A DNA stretch of 21,798 nt. It comes from CAVVEQ01 sp963806635. GTDB lineage: Bacteria > Chloroflexota > Anaerolineae > Anaerolineales > Anaerolineaceae. The stretch lies in NCBI GenBank assembly GCA_963806635.1, contig CAWDZA010000004.1, positions 1 to 21,798 of the forward strand. Reading direction: 5' to 3'. Both the position numbers and the translations under genes were made by a program. Positions 1-6,988 of the stretch are shown one piece after another. A model generated the notes under the pieces. It saw nothing but the letters and a program-made list of their open reading frames with translations. It did no database searches and was not told the origin of the DNA. Each line of letters begins with the position of its first letter. Position 1 is the first letter of the stretch.

Positions 1-128
1 TCGAAAATACGAAAGGGTCCAATACCAAAGAGCCGGGAGAGTTCGTCGGTGAATGCGTGCAGATCATTCACTACGATCCCGAGCTGATCCAGGTCAGCGC
101 CGTTAATCAATGGGGATGGATCTGACAT
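1..128 (-). CDS. VOC (glyoxalase/bleomycin-resistance) fold protein, N-terminal part
   Basis: This is the first 42 codons of a gene that runs off the left edge on the minus strand. The ATG lies at 128-126, with an AGAGG ribosome site just upstream. The visible protein contains LDQLGIVVNDLHAF followed by LFGIGPFRIF. That is the first beta-alpha unit of the vicinal-oxygen-chelate fold, where an H or Q near the start of the first strand is often a metal ligand (here Q). Only 21 bases separate it from the stop of the upstream aminotransferase, so the two are probably co-transcribed. Family members include glyoxalases, epimerases and dioxygenases, and the specific activity cannot be told from this fragment. 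Confidence 0.72.
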   Translation of the reverse strand, partial: MSDPSPLINGADLDQLGIVVNDLHAFTDELSRLFGIGPFRIF

Positions 129-149
129 TTTCGCCTCTGGGAATTATCT

Positions 150-1469
150 TTACAGACGCGCCCGGATTTCATCGGTGGTGTAGTCGATTGACATTCCTTT
201 TTCCTTTTTCTCAATGAAGTTGAGCACAACCTTCCGCACTGCGTTTGCTATGTCATCCAGGTCCTGTTTTTCGAGAAGTGGGTGAACGCTGGCCAGCCAG
301 AAAACCTCTTCGCATGCCTTTTCCGCAACCGGGCATAAACCTTCGTGATAGCTTACCTCACCTTCATACCACGGGCATTCAAACGGGCATTTGGTGCCAC
401 CGTAACCGGCTTTGTTTACAAACAATGGCTCGAGATGTTGCGGCACCATCCATCGGGTTGTACTCAGGTAATTTAAGTTATAGGTACCTTCAGCAGCCAG
501 CGCGATGGCGAAATTGAGCATATCTGTACCAAGTACATCAGGATTTACCCTGATGACATAATAAAAGAAAACTCTATCCCCGTAAGGTACTTCCGGGGGA
601 AGAGTAATTCCGGGAAGATCCTTTAATTTTTCATTCAGATAATGCGCATTACTGTTTCTTTTCTGGTTGATGTAATCCAAGCGTTTTAGCTGTTGAATTC
701 CCACGGCTGATTGAAAGTCCGTAATGCGATAATTCGTACAAGGAAGGCTCCAGTGATATTTGGAAGCAGGTCCCTGTGATTTTTTCCGACCAAAGTCCAT
801 AAATCCCCACATTTTTTCGTACAGATCATCATCATCGGTTACAACAAATCCGCCTTCTCCGGTGGAAATTATCTTCCCGGTCACTGTGCTGAATGAGCCT
901 ACGTGTCCGACCGTTCCAACATATTTGCCTTCGTATCGCCCATGGTACTTGGCGCCTATCGATTGTGCTGAATCTTCCAACACAAACAGATTGTGTTCCT
1001 TCGCGATATCCATGATCGGTTCAATGTTTATGGGGATACCTGCGATAGAAACCGGAATGATCGCCTTGGTTCTCTTCGTTACTTTTTTCCGCACATCATT
1101 GGGATCCAGGGTCAAGGTCACCGGATCAACATCCGCAAATATGGGAATGGCGTTTTGTTCAAGCACACAAGTATCCGAGGCAATAAATGTATACGGAGTA
1201 ACAATCACCTCGTCTCCCGGCCCAATGCCCATGGCTGCCAGAGCAATGTGCAGGGTTGTAGTTCCACTCGTTACAGCGATCGCATGCTTAACATTTAGTG
1301 TTTCGGCGATCAGTTTTTCGTATTCATCAGTTACCACACCGCGCCGAATACGGGCTGACTTCATCACATTGATCACCGCGTTTAACTCATCGTCAGTGAA
1401 ATAATCTGTTTCAACGATCGGGGCTTTGCTTCGTACCGGTGCGCCGCCATCAATTGCGAGCTTTTCCAT
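150..1469 (-). CDS. DegT/DnrJ/EryC1/StrS-family PLP-dependent aminotransferase
   Basis: Sugar aminotransferase of the DegT/StrS fold. Such enzymes move an amino group from glutamate or glutamine to a keto-sugar or keto-inositol, using PLP in the cytoplasm. The SGTTTLHIAL phosphate-binding stretch is near residue 68, and the Asp that contacts the PLP ring nitrogen is in VLEDSAQSIG (about D166). The Schiff-base lysine is K199 in TGKIISTGEGG. At 439 residues it is slightly longer than the usual 370-400. An in-frame GTG sits directly before the ATG; I chose the ATG at 1469 because AAGGAG lies 8 bases upstream of it. It is the first gene of a minus-strand unit that diverges from the GntR regulator. 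Its substrate is unknown, but pairing with catabolic genes suggests amino-sugar or aminocyclitol metabolism. Confidence 0.9.
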   Translation of the reverse strand: MEKLAIDGGAPVRSKAPIVETDYFTDDELNAVINVMKSARIRRGVVTDEYEKLIAETLNVKHAIAVTSGTTTLHIALAAMGIGPGDEVIVTPYTFIASDTCVLEQNAIPIFADVDPVTLTLDPNDVRKKVTKRTKAIIPVSIAGIPINIEPIMDIAKEHNLFVLEDSAQSIGAKYHGRYEGKYVGTVGHVGSFSTVTGKIISTGEGGFVVTDDDDLYEKMWGFMDFGRKKSQGPASKYHWSLPCTNYRITDFQSAVGIQQLKRLDYINQKRNSNAHYLNEKLKDLPGITLPPEVPYGDRVFFYYVIRVNPDVLGTDMLNFAIALAAEGTYNLNYLSTTRWMVPQHLEPLFVNKAGYGGTKCPFECPWYEGEVSYHEGLCPVAEKACEEVFWLASVHPLLEKQDLDDIANAVRKVVLNFIEKKEKGMSIDYTTDEIRARL

Positions 1470-1507
1470 CACATATACTCCTTTGTCTCAACAAATAAGC
1501 CGTCTTA

Positions 1508-1518
1508 GTTGTATGACA
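1508..1518 (-). promoter_or_regulatory. Putative GntR-type operator, aminotransferase side
   Basis: On the minus strand this reads ATGTCATACAA, an imperfect palindrome (TGT-CAT-ACA core). A matching box, TTGTCATACCT, occurs in the same position relative to the opposite promoter at 1657-1667. The shared TGTCATAC core and its placement just after both start sites suggest a repressor site. The adjacent GntR/UTRA regulator is the obvious candidate; the assignment is inferred. Confidence 0.5.
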
Positions 1519-1536
1519 TCTCCAGGTGATATTTTG

Positions 1537-1565
1537 AGTATATCAAGTGAAAAATGCTATGTCAA
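1537..1565 (-). promoter_or_regulatory. Sigma-70-type promoter for the aminotransferase/VOC unit
   Basis: On the minus strand, TTGACA (1565-1560) is followed by exactly 17 bases and TATACT (1542-1537). Transcription should start near 1530. The TGTCATAC box at 1518-1511 would then lie in the early transcribed region. Confidence 0.75.
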
Positions 1566-1615
1566 GACCTGTATTGAGGAATATCACTCGTTTATAAGGT
1601 AATTTTCGGGGATTA

Positions 1616-1644
1616 TTGACAAATATGAAATAATTAGATAATAT
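1616..1644 (+). promoter_or_regulatory. Sigma-70-type promoter for the GntR-led operon
   Basis: TTGACA (1616-1621), a 17-base spacer and TAATAT (1639-1644) form a near-consensus promoter. The predicted start is near 1651, about 30 bases before the ATG of the regulator gene, so the regulator would be transcribed with its own operon. Confidence 0.75.
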
Positions 1645-1656
1645 GATATTTATATG

Positions 1657-1667
1657 TTGTCATACCT
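1657..1667 (+). promoter_or_regulatory. Putative GntR-type operator, regulator side
   Basis: TTGTCATACCT shares the TGTCATAC core with the minus-strand box at 1518-1508. It lies a few bases downstream of the predicted start of the plus-strand operon, where bound protein would block transcription. Autoregulation is the likely role. Confidence 0.48.
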
Positions 1668-1682
1668 TTGATCGGACATATC

Positions 1683-2492
1683 ATGGAATTTTCGGAAATA
1701 TTCCAACCGAATATCCAATGGGACAAAGATGCTCGAGATGGTACCCAATTAGCGCAGCGTGTGACTGAGCACCTGCGCAAAATGATCATGGATGGTGTTC
1801 TGCCCCCAGAAACCCAATTACCAAATGAACCCGACCTGGCTGCTTTTCTCAATATTAGCCGCTCCACGGTACGCTCTGCCTTGACGATCCTGGAACAGGG
1901 AGGGTTCATCCAACGCCGGTGGGGAGTGGGAACATTTGTTACAAAGAACCCACCTACTTACGACAACCTGAGCCTCAACTCTGGGGTCACACAGATGATC
2001 CGTTCCTCTGGCGCGGAACCTGGCAGCGCCGAACTCCTATTAGCAACACGACCAGCCAATGAACGTGTTTCCAGTCAACTTTCAATTGAACTGGGGACAC
2101 CAACTCTGGTAATTGAACGCGTTAGACTGGCGAACGATCTGAGAGCGGTCTTTACAGTGGATGTCCTGCCACTAAGTCTATTTCAGACATCAGGCAGAGA
2201 TATTTCGCTGGCTGATCTTGAGAAACATATCAACGAACAACAATCCGTCTATGGTTTCTTGCGTCAGCACTTGTCTTTGGATATCCATCATGGTATTGCA
2301 TGGATCCGTCCGCTTTCTGCAGAACAATACATCGCTGATAAGCTTCAAATTTGCGTGGGGAGCAACATACTTCACCTGGAACAAGTGGATTTTGATAATA
2401 ATGGAGAACCCGTCGCGCTATCAGATGAATATTATGTCGCGGATGCGTTCCGGTTCTATATTTATCGATCAAGTCAAGGAGTAAAACAATGA
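1683..2492 (+). CDS. GntR-family transcriptional regulator with UTRA effector domain
   Basis: A HutC-type GntR regulator of 269 residues. The N-terminal winged helix-turn-helix spans about residues 13-85 and includes LPNEPDLAAFLNISRSTVRSA, followed by a wing with QRRWGVGTFV. The C-terminal UTRA-like ligand domain (about 100-262) ends with the family-typical run of a hydrophobic strand and 'SDEYYVADAFRF'. UTRA domains usually sense sugars, sugar phosphates or other small metabolites. I chose the ATG at 1683; an in-frame TTG at 1668 would add five residues but overlaps the putative operator and has no better ribosome site. Its stop overlaps the SDR start (ATGA), so it is translationally coupled to the catabolic genes and probably controls both divergent units. 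Confidence 0.92.
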   Translation: MEFSEIFQPNIQWDKDARDGTQLAQRVTEHLRKMIMDGVLPPETQLPNEPDLAAFLNISRSTVRSALTILEQGGFIQRRWGVGTFVTKNPPTYDNLSLNSGVTQMIRSSGAEPGSAELLLATRPANERVSSQLSIELGTPTLVIERVRLANDLRAVFTVDVLPLSLFQTSGRDISLADLEKHINEQQSVYGFLRQHLSLDIHHGIAWIRPLSAEQYIADKLQICVGSNILHLEQVDFDNNGEPVALSDEYYVADAFRFYIYRSSQGVKQ

Positions 2493-3322
2493 GTGATGAT
2501 CTTAATGGCAGGAAAGACGGCGAATTGGCTGGGAAAGTTGCCTTAATTACAGGTGCAGCTTCTGGTATAGGACTGGCAATTACTCGCCGATTTGTTAAAG
2601 AAAATGCTTTGATCGCCATGGTGGATCGAAATATCGAGAAGTTGAACCAATCCAGGGAAGAACTTCTTCAAATGGATGGTGCAGCACACATCCTACCCGT
2701 ACCTTGCGATATTACAAGCGAAACGGATGTGGTCGCAGCAATGAAAACCATCGTTGATCATTTTGGCAGGTTGAACATCGCCGTGAACAACGCGGGTGTC
2801 TCAGTCAGCGTCCCTTCCGACGAATGTACACTCGAACAGTGGAACTGGGTGATGAGCGTGAACTGCACGGGAAGTTTCCTGATATCCCGGGAGGCAATAA
2901 AAGTATTCAAACGTCAGCCGGATGGTGGAGCGCTGGTTTTTATCAATAGCGATGATGCCCTGAAACCCAGCAGGCACTTTTTGGCATACAACTCCTCCAA
3001 GGCAGCGGTTTTACAAATGGCCCGCACCATCGCCAATGAATTCGGTCCGTATCATATTCGCGCCAACAGCGTTCTGCCGGGAGCTGTCTTTGGGGGAAGC
3101 AGTATGTGGACGCCCGAACTGCGGGCTGCCCGGGCGAAGATCCATGGTTTTGATCCGGAAAAACTCGAAGAAGAGTATAAAAAAAATAACGCTTTGGGAG
3201 TCATTATTGATCCCGCCGAGATTGCCGAACTTGTTGTCTTTCTTGCGAGCGACCGCTCGGCAAAAATGACTGGTGCCGCCCTGGTCATTGATGGCGGTGG
3301 ATTGGGTGGGTACGTTCGATAG
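2489..3322 (+). CDS. Short-chain dehydrogenase/reductase (SDR)
   Basis: A classical SDR of 277 residues. The cofactor motif TGAASGIG is at 21-28 and D46 at the end of the second strand favours NAD(H). NNAG is at 100-103, N125 is present, S154 and the YNSSK motif give catalytic Y167 and K171, and an MTGAALVIDGGG tail is typical of the family. It likely oxidises a sugar, polyol or sugar acid hydroxyl to a ketone in the cytoplasm. The start overlaps the regulator stop by four bases (ATGA), with AAGGAG upstream. Given the epimerases downstream, a polyol or L-sugar dehydrogenase producing a ketopentose is plausible. The substrate cannot be read from sequence alone. Confidence 0.92.
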   Translation: MSDDLNGRKDGELAGKVALITGAASGIGLAITRRFVKENALIAMVDRNIEKLNQSREELLQMDGAAHILPVPCDITSETDVVAAMKTIVDHFGRLNIAVNNAGVSVSVPSDECTLEQWNWVMSVNCTGSFLISREAIKVFKRQPDGGALVFINSDDALKPSRHFLAYNSSKAAVLQMARTIANEFGPYHIRANSVLPGAVFGGSSMWTPELRAARAKIHGFDPEKLEEEYKKNNALGVIIDPAEIAELVVFLASDRSAKMTGAALVIDGGGLGGYVR

Positions 3323-3377
3323 ACTTGAGTCGTCAGGTATTAATGGCGACCAGTAATAATGAAAGGACAATAATACG

Positions 3378-4019
3378 ATGCTTGAAAAATTACGCCAGGA
3401 AGTGTTTGAATCTCTTTTAGAACTACCAAAAAATCATCTGGTAACGATGCACAGCGGTACAGTCAGCGGGCGCGACCCCGAGACAGGCAATGTTGTGATC
3501 AAACCCACCGGAATTCGCTATGACAAGTTGACTCCATCCGACCTGTTAGTGATGGATGGTAACGGAAAAATCCTCGAAGGTACGTTGCGACAGTCCAGCG
3601 ATACCGAAACCCATCTTTATTTATACAAGCATAGACCTGATATCTTTGGGATTGTCCACACTCACTCACCTTATGCATGCATCTTCGCTGTGCTGGGACG
3701 GCCAATTCCTGCTGTGATGACTTCAGCGGCGTTGCTTGGTGGTGAGATTCCGTTGGGTGGTTATGCTGCTGTTGGTGGCAAAGACATCGGTTCGGAGATA
3801 ATCCGGAAGATCGGTAAGTGCTCGGCGATCATCATGCAGAATCACGGTGTCTACACCATCGCCGCTACAGTCTGGCAAGCCACAATCGACGCAGTTGAAG
3901 TGGAAGATCTCGCAAAAATTGCGCACTTTGCCTCGCTTCATGGTGATCCAATTGTGTTAACTCAGGAACAGATTGAGGAATTCCAGAATATTTACCATAC
4001 GATTTATGGTCAGAAATAA
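3378..4019 (+). CDS. Class II aldolase/adducin family, AraD (L-ribulose-5-phosphate 4-epimerase)-like
   Basis: 213 residues. The N-terminal half follows AraD/UlaF closely: SGRDPETGNVVIKPTG, then SSDTETHL with D75, then the zinc histidines H94 and H96 in VHTHS and H156 in QNHGVYTI. The C-terminus ends IYGQK, matching the AraD tail that supplies a catalytic Tyr to the neighbouring subunit (Y210 here). However, the AraD segment HADYFYG with its catalytic Asp reads TSAALLGG here, and the following IPLGGYAAVGG resembles fuculose-phosphate aldolases. The protein could be a 4-epimerase or a retro-aldolase on a ketose phosphate. A GAAAGGA ribosome site lies 10 bases before the ATG. A UlaE-like gene follows directly, a pairing known from the L-ascorbate and L-xylulose pathways. 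Confidence 0.88.
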   Translation: MLEKLRQEVFESLLELPKNHLVTMHSGTVSGRDPETGNVVIKPTGIRYDKLTPSDLLVMDGNGKILEGTLRQSSDTETHLYLYKHRPDIFGIVHTHSPYACIFAVLGRPIPAVMTSAALLGGEIPLGGYAAVGGKDIGSEIIRKIGKCSAIIMQNHGVYTIAATVWQATIDAVEVEDLAKIAHFASLHGDPIVLTQEQIEEFQNIYHTIYGQK

Positions 4020-4065
4020 AACCCAATAAATCACCTGACTCGAGATTATCCTCTTAGGCGGCTGA

Positions 4066-5009
4066 ATGATGTACTCACTACGCAAAAATCCAATAGGTGT
4101 ATACGAGAAGGCTTTTCCATCTGATTTTTCCTGGGAGCAGATATTAACGTCCGCAAGGCAAGCTGGATATGATTTTGTGGAAATGTCGATCGATGAGAGT
4201 TCGGAACGCCTGGATAGGCTTAATTGGTCACATGCCGACCGCGCCTCGCTTCGACAGGCTATCTTCGACACTGATATGCCAATTTGGGGTATGGGCGTTA
4301 GCGCACATCGAAAATTTCCCCTGGGTAGTGTTTCATCCGAACTTCGTCAAAAAGGTTTGGATATTTTATACCGATCGATCGAATTGGCAGCCGATTTGGG
4401 TGTGAAGGTCATTCAGATAATGGGCTACGATGCCTTTTATGAACCAAGCAATACTGATACGCAAGCAAGATACCTGGAAGGGTTGCGTACCGGGATAGAG
4501 TGGGCGAGCGCCGCCGGAGTTCTTTTAGCACTTGGAAAACGGTGATAGCGAGCTGGTAGATTCAGTCGAAAAAGCCATGCGCTTTGTGAAAATTCTCAAT
4601 TCACCCTGGTTTCAGGTATATCCCGATATCGGTAACATGACCGCAGCCGGTTACAGCCCCACTCGAACAACTCCCATTAACTGAGGGCCACCTGGTCGGT
4701 GTCCATGTCAAAGATACCCGTCCAGGTGAATTGAGGGGTGTGCCACTTGGTCAAGGTGTTGTAAGGTTTCAAGAAACATTTCGATTGTTGGCGCAGATGG
4801 GTTTTTCAGGACCGTATGTGATGGAAATGTGGGCGCATCTCGATCCAACCGGCGATCCAATTGGTTCAGCCACTCGATCGCGGGCAATTCTTGATGGATG
4901 GATTTCTGATGCCTGGAACGATTTACCAAAAAAGAAATTAACAAAAGGAGATACTTTATTCCAAATTATCAGAAAACGATTCTCTGAATTGACCAAAGAC
5001 CGATCGTGA
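4066..5009 (+). pseudogene. UlaE-like L-ribulose/L-xylulose-5-phosphate 3-epimerase, two frameshifts
   Basis: The reading frame opens at 4066 with LRKNPIGVYEKAFP, FVEMSIDES and SAHRKFPLGS, closely matching the UlaE/SgaU TIM-barrel epimerases. The open frame stops at 4545 because of one extra base near 4533-4536. The family sequence resumes in another frame (ENGDSELVDSV...SPWFQVYPDIGNM), then shifts again at the CCCC run near 4658. It continues as LPLTEGHLVGVHVKDTRPGE...VMEMW and ends at 5009. With both bases removed, about 313 residues result, and all four metal ligands expected in this fold are present (E of ALENGD, D of YPDIGN, H of GVHVKD, E of VMEMW). The rest being intact argues for sequencing error or very recent inactivation. 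Confidence 0.85.
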
Positions 5010-5036
5010 CTCTTACATTATCAGGAGGCTTCTCAT

Positions 5037-5783
5037 ATGTCTAAGAAATTGACTGTTTTATGTGCATCAGCTCATCCGGATGATATCGAACTGCAATGTG
5101 CCGGGACGCTTATCCGGTATGTCAAAGAAGGGCACAAGGTATTCATGGCAATCGCATGCACCGGCAACGTGGGTTCAAAAATTCACACAGGGCCGGAGAT
5201 CGAAGCTATCAGAGCGGTTGAAGCGCAAAAAGGCGCTGATGTGATCGGAGCAGAGCTGATCATGATGGGCTACAAGGATGCTGATGTGTGGATGGATCAT
5301 CCCCATTGGATCAAGTACGTGGACCTTATCCGTCAGACCAACCCGGATGTGATCATCACCCACGACCGCGATGATTACGTTCACGACCATACCAACGTCG
5401 GCGAGCTCGTCTACCGAGCCGCGATCTGGGCCAGCGTAGCGAACATTCCCGAGTGCAAGCTGCCCCCCATCGATCATATCCCCTCGGTTTTCTATTTTGA
5501 GACCATCGGTACCACCCGGGTTGCACCGCCTGATCATTATGTGGATATCAGCCAGGAGTTTGAGCAGAAGATGCTCGCCTTCAAGCAGCATGAGAGCCAA
5601 CATGGCGATTTTCTGGAGAAGCAATTTGGGATCAAGGACTGGTTTGAAGCCATGGAAATTGTTAATAAGCTTCGCGGGTTCCAGTGCGGCTGCAAATATG
5701 CGGAAGCGTTCCGTGTGGTGCAGACCTGGCCCAACCACAAACCCTATCGCCTTCTGCCCCCCGTTCAACTGGGGCCGCGGTAA
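5037..5783 (+). CDS. PIG-L family (LmbE-like) deacetylase, copy 1
   Basis: A 248-residue member of the PIG-L/LmbE zinc deacetylase family, which removes the N-acetyl group from GlcNAc-type sugars and related conjugates. The metal motif AHPDDIE is at 12-18. The second motif is HDRDDYVHDHTNVG at 109-122, with H118 in the position of the last His of the usual HPDH. No signal peptide is seen, so it should act in the cytoplasm on imported or phosphorylated substrates. An AGGAGG ribosome site precedes the ATG, 27 bases after the epimerase gene, so it belongs to the same operon. A paralogue follows immediately. The natural substrate is unknown; an N-acetylated sugar imported by one of the nearby ABC systems is an inference. 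Confidence 0.9.
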   Translation: MSKKLTVLCASAHPDDIELQCAGTLIRYVKEGHKVFMAIACTGNVGSKIHTGPEIEAIRAVEAQKGADVIGAELIMMGYKDADVWMDHPHWIKYVDLIRQTNPDVIITHDRDDYVHDHTNVGELVYRAAIWASVANIPECKLPPIDHIPSVFYFETIGTTRVAPPDHYVDISQEFEQKMLAFKQHESQHGDFLEKQFGIKDWFEAMEIVNKLRGFQCGCKYAEAFRVVQTWPNHKPYRLLPPVQLGPR

Positions 5784-5796
5784 ATATTTCTATCAT

Positions 5797-5828
5797 AGGG
5801 ACCGGGACGCGCCTTGCGCCTGGTCCCT
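5797..5828 (+). terminator. Hairpin between the two deacetylase genes
   Basis: AGGGACC (5797-5803) pairs with GGTCCCT (5822-5828), with an additional GCGC/GCGC inner stem. No strong T-run follows, so it is more likely a processing or attenuating hairpin than a full terminator. A second small GC hairpin (CCCC/GGGG, 5849-5860) sits just before the ribosome site of the next gene. Confidence 0.4.
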
Positions 5829-5871
5829 TCTAAATATTGACCCCCCTACCCCGGGCGGGGAAAGGATATCG

Positions 5872-6624
5872 ATGGTTTCTTCCAAACAACTCACCATTCT
5901 GGCGGCAACCGCGCATCCGGACGATATCGAGGTATTTTGCGCCGGCACCCTGATCCGGTATGTCAAAGAAGGCCACAAGGTGTTCATGGCTATCGCCTGT
6001 ACCGGGAATGTGGGTTCTAAGATCCACACAGGACCGGAGATCGAGGCCATTCGGGCGGTGGAGGCGCAAAGGGGCGCGGATGCGATCGGGGCTGAACTGA
6101 TCCATTGGGATCACAAGGATGCCGAGGTCTGGCTCGACAACTCCACATGGATCAAGTACGTGGACCTGATCCGGCGAACCAATCCGGATGTTATCATTAC
6201 TCTCGATAGGGACGATTACGTCCATGACCATTCCAATGTTGGCGAGCTTGCATATCGCGCAGCTATCTGGGCTAGTGTGAGCAATATTCCCAACACCGAA
6301 TACCTACCCATTGACCATATCCCAACCGTGTTCCGATGTGAGACAACAGGAACGTATCGCGTGGCTCCGCCTGACTACTATGTGGACATAACCGGGGAGT
6401 TCGAGCAAAAGATAGCGGCATTCCGGAAACATGAAAGCCAGCATGGCGATTTTCTGGAGAAGCAATTTGGAATCAAGGACTGGTTCGAGTATGTGGAGGT
6501 TACAAACAGGATGCGTGGTTTCCAGTGCGGCTGCAAATATGCAGAGGCTTTCCGTATTGTGCAAACCTGGCCGAATCAAAAGCCCAAGCGTCTCTTGCCG
6601 CCGGTAGAGGGTGACGAGCTATAA
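5872..6624 (+). CDS. PIG-L family (LmbE-like) deacetylase, copy 2
   Basis: A 250-residue paralogue of the preceding gene, alike along the whole length, with long identical runs such as AGTLIRYVKEGHKVFMAIAC. AHPDDIE is conserved. The second motif reads LDRDDYVHDHSNVG, so the first His of copy 1 is Leu here, while the later DH pair is kept. The frame is open from far upstream (5497), but that extension overlaps copy 1 and lacks homology. The ATG at 5872 with AAAGGA six bases upstream gives the family start. Substitutions cluster around the putative specificity segments (HWDHKDAEVWLDNST, NTEYL), suggesting related but distinct substrates, or hetero-oligomer formation. Confidence 0.9.
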   Translation: MVSSKQLTILAATAHPDDIEVFCAGTLIRYVKEGHKVFMAIACTGNVGSKIHTGPEIEAIRAVEAQRGADAIGAELIHWDHKDAEVWLDNSTWIKYVDLIRRTNPDVIITLDRDDYVHDHSNVGELAYRAAIWASVSNIPNTEYLPIDHIPTVFRCETTGTYRVAPPDYYVDITGEFEQKIAAFRKHESQHGDFLEKQFGIKDWFEYVEVTNRMRGFQCGCKYAEAFRIVQTWPNQKPKRLLPPVEGDEL

Positions 6625-6767
6625 CCCCAAATTGCCGAGGCGAAGCGATTTGAGCAAATCTCTGATTTCTACGCATTTCTCTATCTTAGTTAATAGGCAG
6701 AGACCGTAATTTCAGGGTTTGAATATGGAGTTTTATCGATTTTAGACAAAGACATGACAAATGCTTG
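6625..6767. other. Intergenic spacer after the deacetylases
   Basis: No gene is seen here. A weak hairpin (GATTTGAGCAAATC, 6647-6660) followed by T-rich sequence could end the upstream operon, but the stem is short. The spacer leads into the promoter region of the next operon. Confidence 0.35.
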
Positions 6768-6796
6768 TTGACATTCGGTTCAACCCTATCTATAAT
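6768..6796 (+). promoter_or_regulatory. Consensus sigma-70-type promoter of the first ABC operon
   Basis: TTGACA (6768-6773), exactly 17 bases, then TATAAT (6791-6796): both hexamers match consensus. The predicted start is near 6803, leaving a leader of about 185 bases before the ATPase gene. The short open frame across this region (6761-6979) has no ribosome site and overlaps the promoter, so I do not call it a gene. Confidence 0.8.
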
Positions 6797-6803
6797 GAAC
6801 ATA

Positions 6804-6832
6804 ATTGTGAGTTGTTATTCACGATTGTGAAT
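6804..6832 (+). promoter_or_regulatory. Lac-like operator at the transcription start
   Basis: ATTCAC-GATT-GTGAAT (6817-6832) is a perfect 6-base inverted repeat. ATTGTGA occurs twice, at 6804-6810 and 6824-6830, exactly 20 bases apart, about two helical turns. The cluster starts right at the predicted transcription start, a classic repressor position. No LacI-type regulator is in the window, so the binding protein is unknown. Confidence 0.6.
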
Positions 6833-6988
6833 TCATTATCAAGCGCGCATGATACCTTCGTAATAGGAGCCAATAAGACTGCTGCAATCGGTAGTTGTAC
6901 AAAAGGTTTGATATTAATTTCAGGCAACAGAAGCGGTTTTAAAAACGATCCTTTCCTAAATAAGAGAACCAGCGGGTAGGAGGTTTGA

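Noticed and set aside
760..1404. 214-codon open frame on the plus strand
   Set aside because: It lies entirely antisense to the well-supported aminotransferase gene and shows no family features.
5497..5871. N-terminal extension of the second deacetylase
   Set aside because: It overlaps the first deacetylase gene in another frame and has no homology; the ATG at 5872 with its own ribosome site fits the family start.
6761..6979. 72-codon open frame before the first ABC ATPase
   Set aside because: It starts upstream of the consensus promoter, has no ribosome site and no recognisable features; the region is better explained as promoter, operator and leader.
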